Shown: one piece after another, positions 16,512 through 23,636 of the stretch
Position numbering within the stretch: the first letter of the stretch is position 1
How the letters are laid out: each line of letters opens with the position of its first letter
Source: Amphibiibacter pelophylacis
Lineage (GTDB): Bacteria; Pseudomonadota; Gammaproteobacteria; Burkholderiales; Burkholderiaceae_C
Length of the DNA: 64,000 nt
NCBI RefSeq assembly: GCF_037688875.1
Contig: NZ_JAWDIE010000018.1
Coordinates: 1 to 64,000 of the forward strand
Direction of reading: 5' to 3'
Program-made: the position numbers and the translations under genes
Notes under the pieces: generated by a model
What the model was told of the DNA's origin: nothing
The model's database searches: none
What the model saw: the letters and a program-made list of their open reading frames with translations, nothing else

Positions 16512-17406
16512 CTTGACTTTGGCTCCACTGCAGAAAGCGCTCTTGAATTATCGGAGCGAGCTTGTCATACGTCTCCCATGTGTCTGGCACCAAATAAGTG
16601 CTGGATAAGCCTGCAGCAACGCTGGACTCGTAGTCAGCGATATAATCCCCCTGCTTCATATCGTAATAAAATGCCGAAAATTTATTACCAACAGCACTGA
16701 TGTCATCGCTGACAAACTTTCCATCACAAAAGCGCAAGAAATAAGCGCCTGGAGTGAAATTTCTTTGCCTCAATTCATCAATATTTGTGCCGAATGCACC
16801 CTTGTAATCATTGCTGGCCATATTATTCAACACCAGCCAAGAAAAAAACATTCCTATATGTGTTCCAGCCGCATCAGGTGGAATGTCAGAAGGAAAATCG
16901 CCTTCACTGTGCCAGCTTGCATCATCGTACTTCACAAGGGGAATGAATTCGTCCGCCTCTACGGATTCAGACGCCGATGATTTCGATCTTTTTACAGGCG
17001 AAGGGGTCGGGTTTTTTGCCATGGCTACCTTGGCCCGCATCTCTGCCAAAGCCTTCTCCATGATTCTGACGTCCGATGGATCTGCATTCGTATTACGGTT
17101 TATATGGTCAAGCCATTTTTTATAACCAGTACGATAGAAGCCCAATCCCTCCGGGGTTATATCACGCAGATAGACGAAAAAGTTATCAGGGATATCCGGC
17201 GCTGTAGCGCACAAAACATGACGAGTCAGGCCATGATCCTGAATAAACTTAACAACGTTACCTATCTCCTTTATCCGAAATACTCGATTTGCCTCTGTTG
17301 CCTCTGGAGTCGACTCTTGATAATATGAATCAGTCTCCCAAAGGATCCAATCGGGGAATTTTTCCAGCATCTCGTCGTAACTTAGAATTTTTCCTGACCG
17401 CGCCAT
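16468..17406 (-). CDS. Hypothetical protein with KYDDASWH (DUF7832-like) domain
   Basis: A 312-residue protein, first gene of the overlapping minus-strand cassette. It has a strong ribosome binding site (AAGGAGG, about 6 nt before the ATG). Residues 1-130 form an alpha/beta region, 131-155 are a Lys/Ser-rich linker, and from about 158 comes a domain starting VKYDDASWHSEGDFPSDIP ... GTHIGMFFSWLVLNN. I associate this pattern with DUF7832-type proteins, which are often found near polymorphic toxins and may act in immunity. GC content is well below that of the chromosome genes nearby. The function is unproven; an orphan immunity role is inferred from its neighbours. Confidence 0.6.
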   Translation of the reverse strand: MARSGKILSYDEMLEKFPDWILWETDSYYQESTPEATEANRVFRIKEIGNVVKFIQDHGLTRHVLCATAPDIPDNFFVYLRDITPEGLGFYRTGYKKWLDHINRNTNADPSDVRIMEKALAEMRAKVAMAKNPTPSPVKRSKSSASESVEADEFIPLVKYDDASWHSEGDFPSDIPPDAAGTHIGMFFSWLVLNNMASNDYKGAFGTNIDELRQRNFTPGAYFLRFCDGKFVSDDISAVGNKFSAFYYDMKQGDYIADYESSVAAGLSSTYLVPDTWETYDKLAPIIQERFLQWSQSQDAGDREAHPQKPEC

Positions 17407-17536
17407 TTAAGGCCTCCTTCCAATTTCCAGCACAGAGGGAACATTGGGCCGAGTATATTGCCGACGAGCTGCCAACAGGGCAGGGGCAGGCCCTGTAAGA
17501 CAAGCGGAGAGCGTCTGCCGTAGCTTGGGCTGCCCC

Positions 17537-17630
17537 TGGCCGTCACACAGACCAAAGATCATTTCCCGGCTTGGGCCACAGCGGTCTGTCACAGAACCCG
17601 TCACAATCCCGTCACAAAATCCGTCACAGA
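17537..17630. repeat. Cluster of GTCACA direct repeats beside tRNA-Arg
   Basis: The hexamer GTCACA occurs five times, four of them spaced about 11-12 bp apart (17588-17627) as variants of CCGTCACAnnnn, with one more near 17541. Short, helically phased direct repeats close to a tRNA 3' end resemble the arm-type sites bound by tyrosine integrases. No integrase gene is seen here, so this may be the remnant of an integrated element that delivered the CDI island. The repeats are too short and irregular for a CRISPR array. Confidence 0.5.
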
Positions 17631-17633
17631 CCC

Positions 17634-17672
17634 ACCAAAATAAAAAGCCCGCATCACTGCAGGCTTTCAAGT
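17634..17672 (-). terminator. Rho-independent terminator after tRNA-Arg
   Basis: Read on the minus strand, GAAAGCCTGC ... GCGGGCTTT forms a hairpin followed by TTTTTATTTT. It begins about 25 bp beyond the tRNA 3' end, where it would end the tRNA transcript and insulate it from the CDI island. Confidence 0.75.
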
Positions 17673-17694
17673 CTTTGACTCTTAACGATAAATG

Positions 17695-17770
17695 TGGCGC
17701 GGCTGGCGGGGATCGAACCCACGACCCTTGGCTTCGGAGGCCAATACTCTATCCACTGAGCTACAGCCGC
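17695..17770 (-). tRNA. tRNA-Arg (anticodon CCG)
   Basis: The minus strand folds as a standard 76-nt tRNA. The acceptor arm is GCGGCTG/CAGCCGC with discriminator G and an encoded CCA (17695-17697). The D arm is GCTC...GAGT, the anticodon loop CTCCGAA gives anticodon CCG, and the T arm is GTGGG-TTCGATC-CCCGC. It reads CGG arginine codons, which are common in this GC-rich genome. tRNA-Arg genes are frequent integration sites, and the CDI island lies directly at its 3' side. Confidence 0.96.
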
Positions 17771-17835
17771 GCAGGACCGGCAGGGCGCCGGTCAGACAAG
17801 CGCGCATTGTAAGGCCAGACGCGACACGGCGGCGC

Positions 17836-18540
17836 TCAAGCAGCGTCCTGATCGGTGTCCAGATGCACCCAGGCGTCAGCGCGGTGCGCCTGCGCAGCGA
17901 TCAGCGCGGCGTTGAGCTCGTCGTTGCCCGCCATCCAGTCCAGCGCCTGCTGGCGCGTGCGGCCGTGGTGCATGTGGCGCGACAGCAGGCGCTCGCGGCG
18001 CAGCCCGTCGTCTACGGCCAGATACCAGCAGGCGTCCAGCAGGGGGCGCACGCCCGCCCAGCCGCCCTCTTCCAGCAGCAGGTAGTTGCCTTCGACGATC
18101 AGCAGCCGGTGCTGCGGCGCCACCAGCAGGGCGCCGGCGATGGATTCTTCCAGTTCGCGGCGGAACTCCGGCGCGTACACCGGCCCGCCGTCGCGGCGCA
18201 GGCGCTCCAGCAGCGCGACGAAACCCGGCGCATCAAAACTGGGCGGCGAGCCCTTGCGCTGCGCCAGGCCCAGGCGGGCCAGCTCGGAATTGGCCAGATG
18301 AAAGCCGTCCATGGGCACGATGGCGACGGCGTCGCCCAGCTCATCCAGCAGCCGGGCGGCCAGGGTCGATTTGCCCGCGCCCGGGCAGGCGGCCACGCCC
18401 AGCATCTGGCGCCGTCCCGTCGCCAGGGCCTGATCGAGCAGGTGACGCGCGGCAGCGCAGGTGGCGTCCCAGCCGCGCAGCGCGGGCACAGCGGGCTGGC
18501 GAGAAAACGGGCGGGACGAGGGATCAGCGGGGTGGCTCAT
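17836..18540 (-). CDS. YggC-like P-loop nucleoside/fructose-type kinase
   Basis: A 234-residue kinase of the uridine kinase/pantothenate kinase-like group. Residues about 47-60 carry the Walker A motif (ACPGAGKST). IVPMDGFHLANSEL is the typical substrate-side segment, followed by RKGSPPSFDAPGF, YAPEF and LLIVEGNYLLLEEGGW (Walker B region). RRERLLSRH is the lid arginine region. Family members phosphorylate small metabolites; E. coli YggC is uncharacterised, and relatives are often annotated as nucleoside/nucleotide kinases. It stands alone between the tRNA and a divergent hypothetical gene, so context does not give the substrate. Confidence 0.8.
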   Translation of the reverse strand: MSHPADPSSRPFSRQPAVPALRGWDATCAAARHLLDQALATGRRQMLGVAACPGAGKSTLAARLLDELGDAVAIVPMDGFHLANSELARLGLAQRKGSPPSFDAPGFVALLERLRRDGGPVYAPEFRRELEESIAGALLVAPQHRLLIVEGNYLLLEEGGWAGVRPLLDACWYLAVDDGLRRERLLSRHMHHGRTRQQALDWMAGNDELNAALIAAQAHRADAWVHLDTDQDAA

Positions 18541-18626
18541 GGCGGCGGGTGCGGGACACGATGCAGGACATGTCCGCCATCATAGGCGCGGCCCGGCAGC
18601 GGGGGCCTGTGGCATGATGCGCGCGC

Positions 18627-19088
18627 ATGAACCCGCCCGCTTCAACCGCCCTGTCCGTGCCGCCCGAAATGGCCGGTGATCCCGCCTGGGCCGACACCGA
18701 AATCGACGACAGCCGCGAGCGCCACGCCCTGGCGCCGGGCGAGGACGACCTGACCGCTGACGCCCCTGCCGTACGGGTCGCGGATGCCGCAGCAGCCCAA
18801 CCCACCGCCATCGCGGTGCCGCCGCGCCAGCTTCCGCCACGCCGGGCCTTGCCCCAGCGGCTGCCCCTGCACCTGCTGCGCGATGGCGTTCACCTGCTGC
18901 TGGCCGGTCTGTCCGGCATGGGCGCTGCCTGGCTGGGCCAGGCGCATTACGGCAGCCGCGTGCTGGGCGCCTCGATGGGCTTTGTCACCGGCGCGCTGGT
19001 GCTGTGGGGCGTTCCGGCGCTGGTGCGCGCCCGGCGCCGCGCGAACGCATCAGGCGCCCGCAAATCCAGCCATAAACCCCGGCCATAA
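18627..19088 (+). CDS. Hypothetical protein with one or two C-terminal membrane segments
   Basis: A 153-residue protein I do not recognise. The first 75 residues are acidic and Ala/Pro-rich and probably unstructured. A basic stretch (RQLPPRRALPQRLP) precedes two hydrophobic segments, about 80-100 and 112-132, and the C-terminus is basic (RARRRANASGARKSS). It is divergent from the kinase gene and convergent with mscL. GC and codon use are those of the surrounding chromosome, so it is probably a real small inner-membrane protein. Confidence 0.55.
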   Translation: MNPPASTALSVPPEMAGDPAWADTEIDDSRERHALAPGEDDLTADAPAVRVADAAAAQPTAIAVPPRQLPPRRALPQRLPLHLLRDGVHLLLAGLSGMGAAWLGQAHYGSRVLGASMGFVTGALVLWGVPALVRARRRANASGARKSSHKPRP

Positions 19089-19125
19089 AAAAACCCGGCG
19101 CAGCGTCGTCAGACGCAGGCCGGGT
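19087..19125 (-). terminator. Rho-independent terminator of mscL
   Basis: On the minus strand, ACCCGGC ... GCCGGGT with an inner GCGTC/GACGC stem forms a long hairpin (19093-19125). It is followed by a run of T (the A run at 19087-19092), about 50 bp after the mscL stop. The opposite strand has no T run, so it serves mscL only. Confidence 0.8.
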
Positions 19126-19176
19126 GGGCGGAACTGCCGAAGCAGCACCGGGGCGCAAGGCCCCGGCTGGCAGCGC

Positions 19177-19611
19177 TTAGCGCTTGCTCAGCGAATCGCG
19201 GATCTCGCGCAGCAGCACGATGTCTTCCGGCGTCGGTGCGGGAGCAGCCGGGGCGGCCGGCGCTTCCTTCTTCAGGCGGTTGACCTGTTTGACCATCATG
19301 AAAATCACGAAAGCCAGGATCAGGAAGTTGATGACCACGGTGACAAAGTTGCCATAGGCCAGCACGTTGGCCACGGCCTGGGCGTCGGCCAGCTTCATGC
19401 CTTCGGTGACCTTGTCACCACCGCGCAGCACAACGTACAGGTTGGAAAAATCCACCTGGCCGCCCGTGATGAAGTTGACGATGGGCATGATCACATCCTT
19501 GACCAGCGAATCGACGATCTTGCCAAAGGCCGCACCGATGATCACGCCAACGGCCAGATCCATCACATTGCCCTTGGCAATAAAGTCCTTGAATTCGGAT
19601 GCCATGCTCAT
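19177..19611 (-). CDS. mscL: Large-conductance mechanosensitive channel
   Basis: A 144-residue homopentameric inner-membrane channel that opens under high membrane tension and releases solutes after hypo-osmotic shock. The start at 19611 gives the conserved beginning (MASEFKDFIAKGNVMDLAVG) with AAGGAG upstream; the frame is open further back but without family similarity. TM1 spans about 17-40 (VMDLAVGVIIGAAFGKIV), the periplasmic loop follows, and TM2 spans about 77-100 (VTVVINFLILAFVIFMMVK). A Pro/Ala linker leads to the C-terminal helix (EDIVLLREIRDSL). It is divergent from petA. Confidence 0.97.
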   Translation of the reverse strand: MSMASEFKDFIAKGNVMDLAVGVIIGAAFGKIVDSLVKDVIMPIVNFITGGQVDFSNLYVVLRGGDKVTEGMKLADAQAVANVLAYGNFVTVVINFLILAFVIFMMVKQVNRLKKEAPAAPAAPAPTPEDIVLLREIRDSLSKR

Positions 19612-19801
19612 GAAAAACTCCTTGGGGGTATAGGGGTTGGGGTAAAAGAGTGGCGCAAGTATGACAGCGTATTGCACCCCATCCGACTCACAGCGGCAGC
19701 CGTGCCGCGGCGGCGTTAAAACCGTGGCCGGGCTGTCGCCCCGGCGGTGCGCAGGCGTGAACAAATCATCACAAGAAGCAGGCGGCTAGAATCAGTCCTG
19801 C

Positions 19802-20422
19802 ATGAAACCTGCCACACCGCCCCCGCCCACCGATCCCGCCCGCCGCCGCTGGATGGCGCTGAGCTGCGGCCTGGGCGCCGTGGGCGGCGTCGCGGCCACG
19901 ATTCCGCTGGCGGGCAGCCTGCTGCCGCCCGAGCACCTGCGCCATCCGCCGCCACTGCGTGTGGATCTGGCCGCCCTGGCGCCCGGGCAGAAGCTGTCGC
20001 TGACCTGGCTGGGCCAGCCGCTGTGGGTGGTGCACCGCACGCCGCAGCAGGTGGCGGCGCTGTCCAACCCGGCGCTGCTGGCGCGTCTGGCCGATCCGCA
20101 GTCGCAGCGGCCGGGCAGCATCACGCCAACGGGCGCGCGCAACGCCACGCGCTCGCTGCTGCCGCAGTGGCTGGTCGTGGTCGGCGTGTGCACCCATCTG
20201 GGCTGCACGCCGCTGGACCGCCTGACGCCCGGCGCGGGCACTGGCCTGCCGCCTGACTGGCCGGGCGGCTTTCTGTGCCCCTGCCACGGATCGACCTTTG
20301 ACCTGGCCGGGCGAGTCTTCCGCGACCAGCCTGCGCCGGACAATCTGGCCGTGCCAGCGCACCGCTTTGCCTCGGCCACCGAGCTGATCCTGGGCGAAGA
20401 CACCCCGGCCCAGGCCGCCTGA
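19802..20422 (+). CDS. petA: Ubiquinol-cytochrome c reductase, Rieske iron-sulfur subunit
   Basis: A 206-residue Rieske protein of the bc1 type. It starts with a short Tat-like signal-anchor (RRRWMALSCGLGAVGG, about 14-40). The C-terminal cluster domain keeps both ligand boxes, CTHLGC (about 137-142) and CPCHGS (about 159-164), followed by the usual FDLAGRVF...QPAPDNLAVP, so it should bind a 2Fe-2S cluster. petB follows after 2 bp. The subunit appears intact and functional even though the rest of the locus is unusual (see petB and the next gene). It passes electrons from quinol to a cytochrome c1-like acceptor, which is not encoded here. Confidence 0.92.
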   Translation: MKPATPPPPTDPARRRWMALSCGLGAVGGVAATIPLAGSLLPPEHLRHPPPLRVDLAALAPGQKLSLTWLGQPLWVVHRTPQQVAALSNPALLARLADPQSQRPGSITPTGARNATRSLLPQWLVVVGVCTHLGCTPLDRLTPGAGTGLPPDWPGGFLCPCHGSTFDLAGRVFRDQPAPDNLAVPAHRFASATELILGEDTPAQAA

Positions 20423-20424
20423 GC

Positions 20425-21747
20425 ATGGACTGGCTGGAATCCCGCCTGCCGCTGCGCGCCTTCTGGGCGAAGCACATCAGCGGCTACCGCGTGCCCGCCA
20501 CGCTCAACGTCTGGTACGTCTTTGGCCTGCTGGCGCTGGCGGCGCTGGCGATTCTTGGCGTCAGCGGGGTTTTCCTGGCCATGCACTATGTGCCGTCGGG
20601 CGACGAGGCGCATGCCTCGGTGCAGCGCATGGCGCGCGAAGTGCCCTGGGGCTGGCTGCTGCTGCAGGCGCACCGCGTGGGCGCTTCGGCGATCTTCGTG
20701 GTCCTGGCGCTGCATTTGTGGCGCGGGCTGATGTATGGATCCTACCGGCGCCCGCGTGAGCTGGTCTGGCTGACGGGCCTGGCGCTGATGGCGCTGATGG
20801 CCGCACAGGCCTTCACCGGGCAGACGCTGCCCTGGGGCCAGGTGTCTTACTGGGCCGCGCAGGTGGTGACCGGGCTGCTGGGCGGCCTGCCTGGCGTCGG
20901 GCCCGATCTGCTGCTGTGGGTGCGCGGCGACCACACCGCCTCGGGCGTGACGCTGACGCGCTTTTACGCCCTGCACGTCATTGTGCTGCCGCTGCTGATC
21001 GGGGGGATGGTGGTGCTGCACATCGTCTGCCTGCGCGTGGCCGGGCCCAGCAACCCGGACGGGATAGACCCGGCGCAGCAGCCCCTGCCCACCGTGCCCT
21101 TTCACCCCCACCACACGGCGCACGGCCTGCGCGCGCTGGCCATCGCCCTGCTGCTGGGCGCCGCGCTGGTGTTCTTCGGGCCGGACCTGGGCGGAGCGCT
21201 GGGTGCGCTGCTGCACGACCCGCAGAACGATCTCCCCGCCAATCCCATGCTGACGCCCGACCACATCGCGCCCGCCTGGTATTTTTCGCCGCTGTTTGCC
21301 CTGCTGCGCGCTACCACGCCCACACTGCTGATCGTGTTCAGCGTGGCGGTGGCCCTGGGTGCCGTCTGGGCGCTGTGGCGCGGCGGGCTGAGCGACATGG
21401 GCCGCGCCCGCGTGCTGCCGGTGACCGCCGTGAGCATCGTCCTGCTGCTGGTTCTGGACGCGCGCTTCTGGGGCCTGGCGGTGCTGGTGGGCGCGGTGGC
21501 ACTGCTGGCCGCCCTGCCCTGGCTGGACCGCAGCCCGCAGCGCTCGCTGCGCCACCGTCCGCGCTGGCACAGCGCGCTTTACGCCCTGCTGGTGCTGGAT
21601 GTGCTGCTGCTGGGCCTGTGCGGGCAATGGCCTCCGTCAGACACGACACTGCGCCTGGCGCAGGCCGGCACGCTGTACTACTACGGCTTTTTCGCGCTGA
21701 TGCCGCTGTGGAGCGCGCGCGGCCGCGCGCCGGGAGGGCGGCCATGA
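20425..21747 (+). CDS. petB: Cytochrome b of a bc1-type complex, divergent
   Basis: A 440-residue membrane protein with the full cytochrome b fold of about eight helices. The start (SGYRVPATLNVWYVFG) and LHLWRGLMYGSYRRPREL match proteobacterial cytochrome b. All four heme histidines are present: the first pair in QAHRVGAS and LHLW (13 residues between), the second in RFYALH and VVLHIV. Two features are odd. The second pair has 14 residues between the histidines, where bc1 proteins usually have 13 (14 is the b6 pattern). The Qo motif PEWY is PAWY (21271-21282), losing the glutamate used in quinol deprotonation. The stop overlaps the next start (ATGA). The function is probably quinol oxidation, but the mechanism or partner may be changed. 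Confidence 0.9.
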   Translation: MDWLESRLPLRAFWAKHISGYRVPATLNVWYVFGLLALAALAILGVSGVFLAMHYVPSGDEAHASVQRMAREVPWGWLLLQAHRVGASAIFVVLALHLWRGLMYGSYRRPRELVWLTGLALMALMAAQAFTGQTLPWGQVSYWAAQVVTGLLGGLPGVGPDLLLWVRGDHTASGVTLTRFYALHVIVLPLLIGGMVVLHIVCLRVAGPSNPDGIDPAQQPLPTVPFHPHHTAHGLRALAIALLLGAALVFFGPDLGGALGALLHDPQNDLPANPMLTPDHIAPAWYFSPLFALLRATTPTLLIVFSVAVALGAVWALWRGGLSDMGRARVLPVTAVSIVLLLVLDARFWGLAVLVGAVALLAALPWLDRSPQRSLRHRPRWHSALYALLVLDVLLLGLCGQWPPSDTTLRLAQAGTLYYYGFFALMPLWSARGRAPGGRP

Positions 21748-22013
21748 AGCGCCTGGCCACGGCTCTGCTGCTGGTGGCGCTCGCCGCTCTGGTGGCCGCC
21801 GCCGGGCCAGTCACGACAGCCCCTACACCCACGCCTGTGCACAGCGCAAGTGCGCCCGCCGCCCAGCCCGTGCGCGGCACGCTGGCCACGGCGCCCACCC
21901 CGGGCCAGCGCCGGGCACTGGGGGCGGGCGTATTGCTGGGGCTGGCGCTGTGGACGTTTGCGGTCTGGGGGTGGACCCGACACTGGACCCTCCGTCCCAG
22001 CGACACCGACTAG
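21744..22013 (+). CDS. 89-residue signal-plus-anchor protein in the cytochrome c1 position
   Basis: This small protein occupies the place of petC after petB (4-bp ATGA overlap). It has an N-terminal signal-like helix (MKRLATALLLVALAALVAAA), a Thr/Pro/Ala-rich linker of about 35 residues, and one C-terminal membrane helix (ALGAGVLLGLALWTFAVWGW) ending in a short basic/polar tail. It contains no CXXCH, so it cannot bind heme c. The layout (cleavable signal, C-terminal anchor) is what would remain of cytochrome c1 if its heme domain were removed. It may be an accessory subunit of this unusual complex. That reading is inference; I know no named family. Confidence 0.6.
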   Translation: MKRLATALLLVALAALVAAAGPVTTAPTPTPVHSASAPAAQPVRGTLATAPTPGQRRALGAGVLLGLALWTFAVWGWTRHWTLRPSDTD

Positions 22014-22022
22014 AATGCGGGC

Positions 22023-22601
22023 ATGACGTCCGAGCCCATCAACCTCACCAACCACTTCCTGATCGCCATGCCGGGGCTGAAAGACACCCTGTTCTCGGGC
22101 GCGGTGGTGTACCTGTGCGAGCACAACGACAAGGGCGCGCTGGGTCTGGTCATCAACAAACCCATCGACATCACGCTGAAAAGCCTGTTCGAGCGCATCG
22201 ACCTGTCGCTGACCCGGGACGAAATCTCCACCCTGCCCGTCTATTACGGCGGCCCGGTCCAGAGCGAGCGCGGCTTTGTGCTGCACGAACGCATCGGCGA
22301 CGAACCCACGGGCTACGGCTCGACGCTGTCCATCCCCGGCGGCCTGGAAGTGACGACCAGCCGCGACGTGCTGGAAGCACTGTCCAGTGGCGCAGGACCG
22401 CACCGCGTGCTGGTCACGCTGGGCTACAGCGGCTGGGACGCCGGACAGCTCGAGGCCGAAATCGGCCGCAACGGCTGGCTGACGGTGCAGGCCAAACCAG
22501 AAATCATTTTTGATACGCCCATCGAGCAGCGCTACGAAAAAGCGTTCACGCTGCTGGGCTTTGATCCGGCGCAGCTCAGCAGCGTCAGCGGCCACGCCTG
22601 A
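22023..22601 (+). CDS. YqgE/AlgH family protein
   Basis: A 192-residue protein of the UPF0301 (DUF179) family. The start LTNHFLIAMPGLKDTLFSGA, the segment GALGLVINKP and the later GGPVQSERGFVLH and GYSGWDAGQLE are family hallmarks. The biochemical role is unsettled; the name AlgH comes from a link with alginate regulation in Pseudomonas. It lies immediately before ruvX (8 bp), the usual pairing in proteobacteria, and probably starts the yqgE-ruvX-pyrRBC' transcript. Confidence 0.92.
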   Translation: MTSEPINLTNHFLIAMPGLKDTLFSGAVVYLCEHNDKGALGLVINKPIDITLKSLFERIDLSLTRDEISTLPVYYGGPVQSERGFVLHERIGDEPTGYGSTLSIPGGLEVTTSRDVLEALSSGAGPHRVLVTLGYSGWDAGQLEAEIGRNGWLTVQAKPEIIFDTPIEQRYEKAFTLLGFDPAQLSSVSGHA

Positions 22602-22609
22602 CGCGCCGG

Positions 22610-23056
22610 ATGACGCCAGTGCAGAATCTTCCCGACCCGGCGCCGCGCAGCGGCCCGGACCAGACGCTGCTGGCGCTGGATTACGGCACGCGCCACATCG
22701 GCGTGGCCGTGGGCAACACCCTGATGCGGCGCGCCCAGGCGCTCAAAACCCTGAGCGTGCGCGGCCAGGAGCACTGGCAGGCGCTGGACGCCCTGATCGC
22801 CGAATGGCAGCCGACCGCGCTGGTCGTCGGCCTGCCTTTTCACCCGGACGGCGCCGAGCACATCAACACCGCCCGCGCCCGGCGGTTTGCGCGCCAGCTG
22901 CGCGGCCGCTGCCGCCTGGACATCCACCTGGAAGACGAGCGCTACAGCACCTGCGAGGCCGCAGGTGCCGAGGCCGGCAGCGGCTCGCGCGCCAGCCATA
23001 GCATCGACGCGCGCGCCGCCGCCGTCATCCTGCAGCAATATCTGGACCGACTATGA
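22610..23056 (+). CDS. ruvX: Putative pre-16S rRNA nuclease / Holliday junction resolvase-like
   Basis: A 148-residue YqgF/RuvX protein with an RNase H fold. LALDYGTRHIGVAVGN near residue 20 holds the first catalytic aspartate, LVVGLPFHPDG is the central strand-loop, and EDERYSTCEA and HSIDARAAAVILQQYL close the active site. The family completes 16S rRNA 5'-end maturation; an older proposal was junction resolution. Its stop overlaps the pyrR start (ATGA). Confidence 0.93.
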   Translation: MTPVQNLPDPAPRSGPDQTLLALDYGTRHIGVAVGNTLMRRAQALKTLSVRGQEHWQALDALIAEWQPTALVVGLPFHPDGAEHINTARARRFARQLRGRCRLDIHLEDERYSTCEAAGAEAGSGSRASHSIDARAAAVILQQYLDRL

Positions 23057-23610
23057 CCCCGCCGACCTCTTTCGATCCGGGCCGCGACCTGCCCGCGCCC
23101 GACCAGGCCTACCAGCAGCTACTGGCCCAGTGCCGCGACTGGCTGGCCCAGCGCGCGGGCCAGGCCGTGCACGTGACCGGCGTGTGGGCGGGCGGTGTGT
23201 GGCTGGCGGCGCGCCTGCATGCCGATCTGGGCCTGGCGGGCGAGCCGGGCTGCATTTCCAGCACCCTGCACCGCGACGATTTCGCGCAGCGCGGACTGAG
23301 CGCCAGCACCGACGCCACGCGCCTGCCTTTTGAGGTCGATGGCGCGCACATCCTGCTGGTCGACGACGTGCTGCAGACCGGCCGCACCGTGCGCGCCGTC
23401 ATGAACGAGCTGCACGATTTCGGCCGCCCCGCCAGCATCGCGCTGGCCGTGCTGCTGGACCGCAGCAACGGGCGCGAGCTGCCCATCGCCGCCACCTGCG
23501 CCGGACAGCGCCTGGCGGTGCCGACCGACTGCCGCCTCTCCTTGGAGCCTCTGGGCGAGCGCCGCGCCGCGCCCCAGGATTACCGCTGGGAGCTGGTGCG
23601 CAGCGCCTGA
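23053..23610 (+). CDS. pyrR: PyrR: pyrimidine regulator / uracil phosphoribosyltransferase
   Basis: A 185-residue phosphoribosyltransferase-fold protein. The PRPP-binding loop is HILLVDDVLQTGRTVRAVMNEL (about 97-118), preceded by the flexible-loop region (TLHRDDFAQRGL). In Gram-positive bacteria PyrR binds pyr mRNA and also makes UMP from uracil and PRPP. In betaproteobacteria it heads the pyrR-pyrB-pyrC' cluster, and the mode of regulation is less clear. I see no attenuator hairpin in the 26 bp before pyrB. It overlaps ruvX by 4 bp. Confidence 0.93.
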   Translation: MTPPTSFDPGRDLPAPDQAYQQLLAQCRDWLAQRAGQAVHVTGVWAGGVWLAARLHADLGLAGEPGCISSTLHRDDFAQRGLSASTDATRLPFEVDGAHILLVDDVLQTGRTVRAVMNELHDFGRPASIALAVLLDRSNGRELPIAATCAGQRLAVPTDCRLSLEPLGERRAAPQDYRWELVRSA

Positions 23611-23636
23611 CCCGAACTGATCTGGATTCTGACGAC

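Noticed and set aside
17537..17630. Possible CRISPR array
   Set aside because: The repeated unit is only 6-8 bp with spacers of about 4 bp and there are no cas genes; phased binding sites are a better reading.
17407..17670. An 87-codon minus-strand ORF before the immunity array
   Set aside because: It translates the GTCACA repeats and the tRNA terminator into a Cys/Asp/Gly-rich peptide; no ribosome binding site or homology is apparent.
19087..19125. Bidirectional terminator serving the hypothetical gene as well as mscL
   Set aside because: Only the minus strand has a T run after the hairpin.
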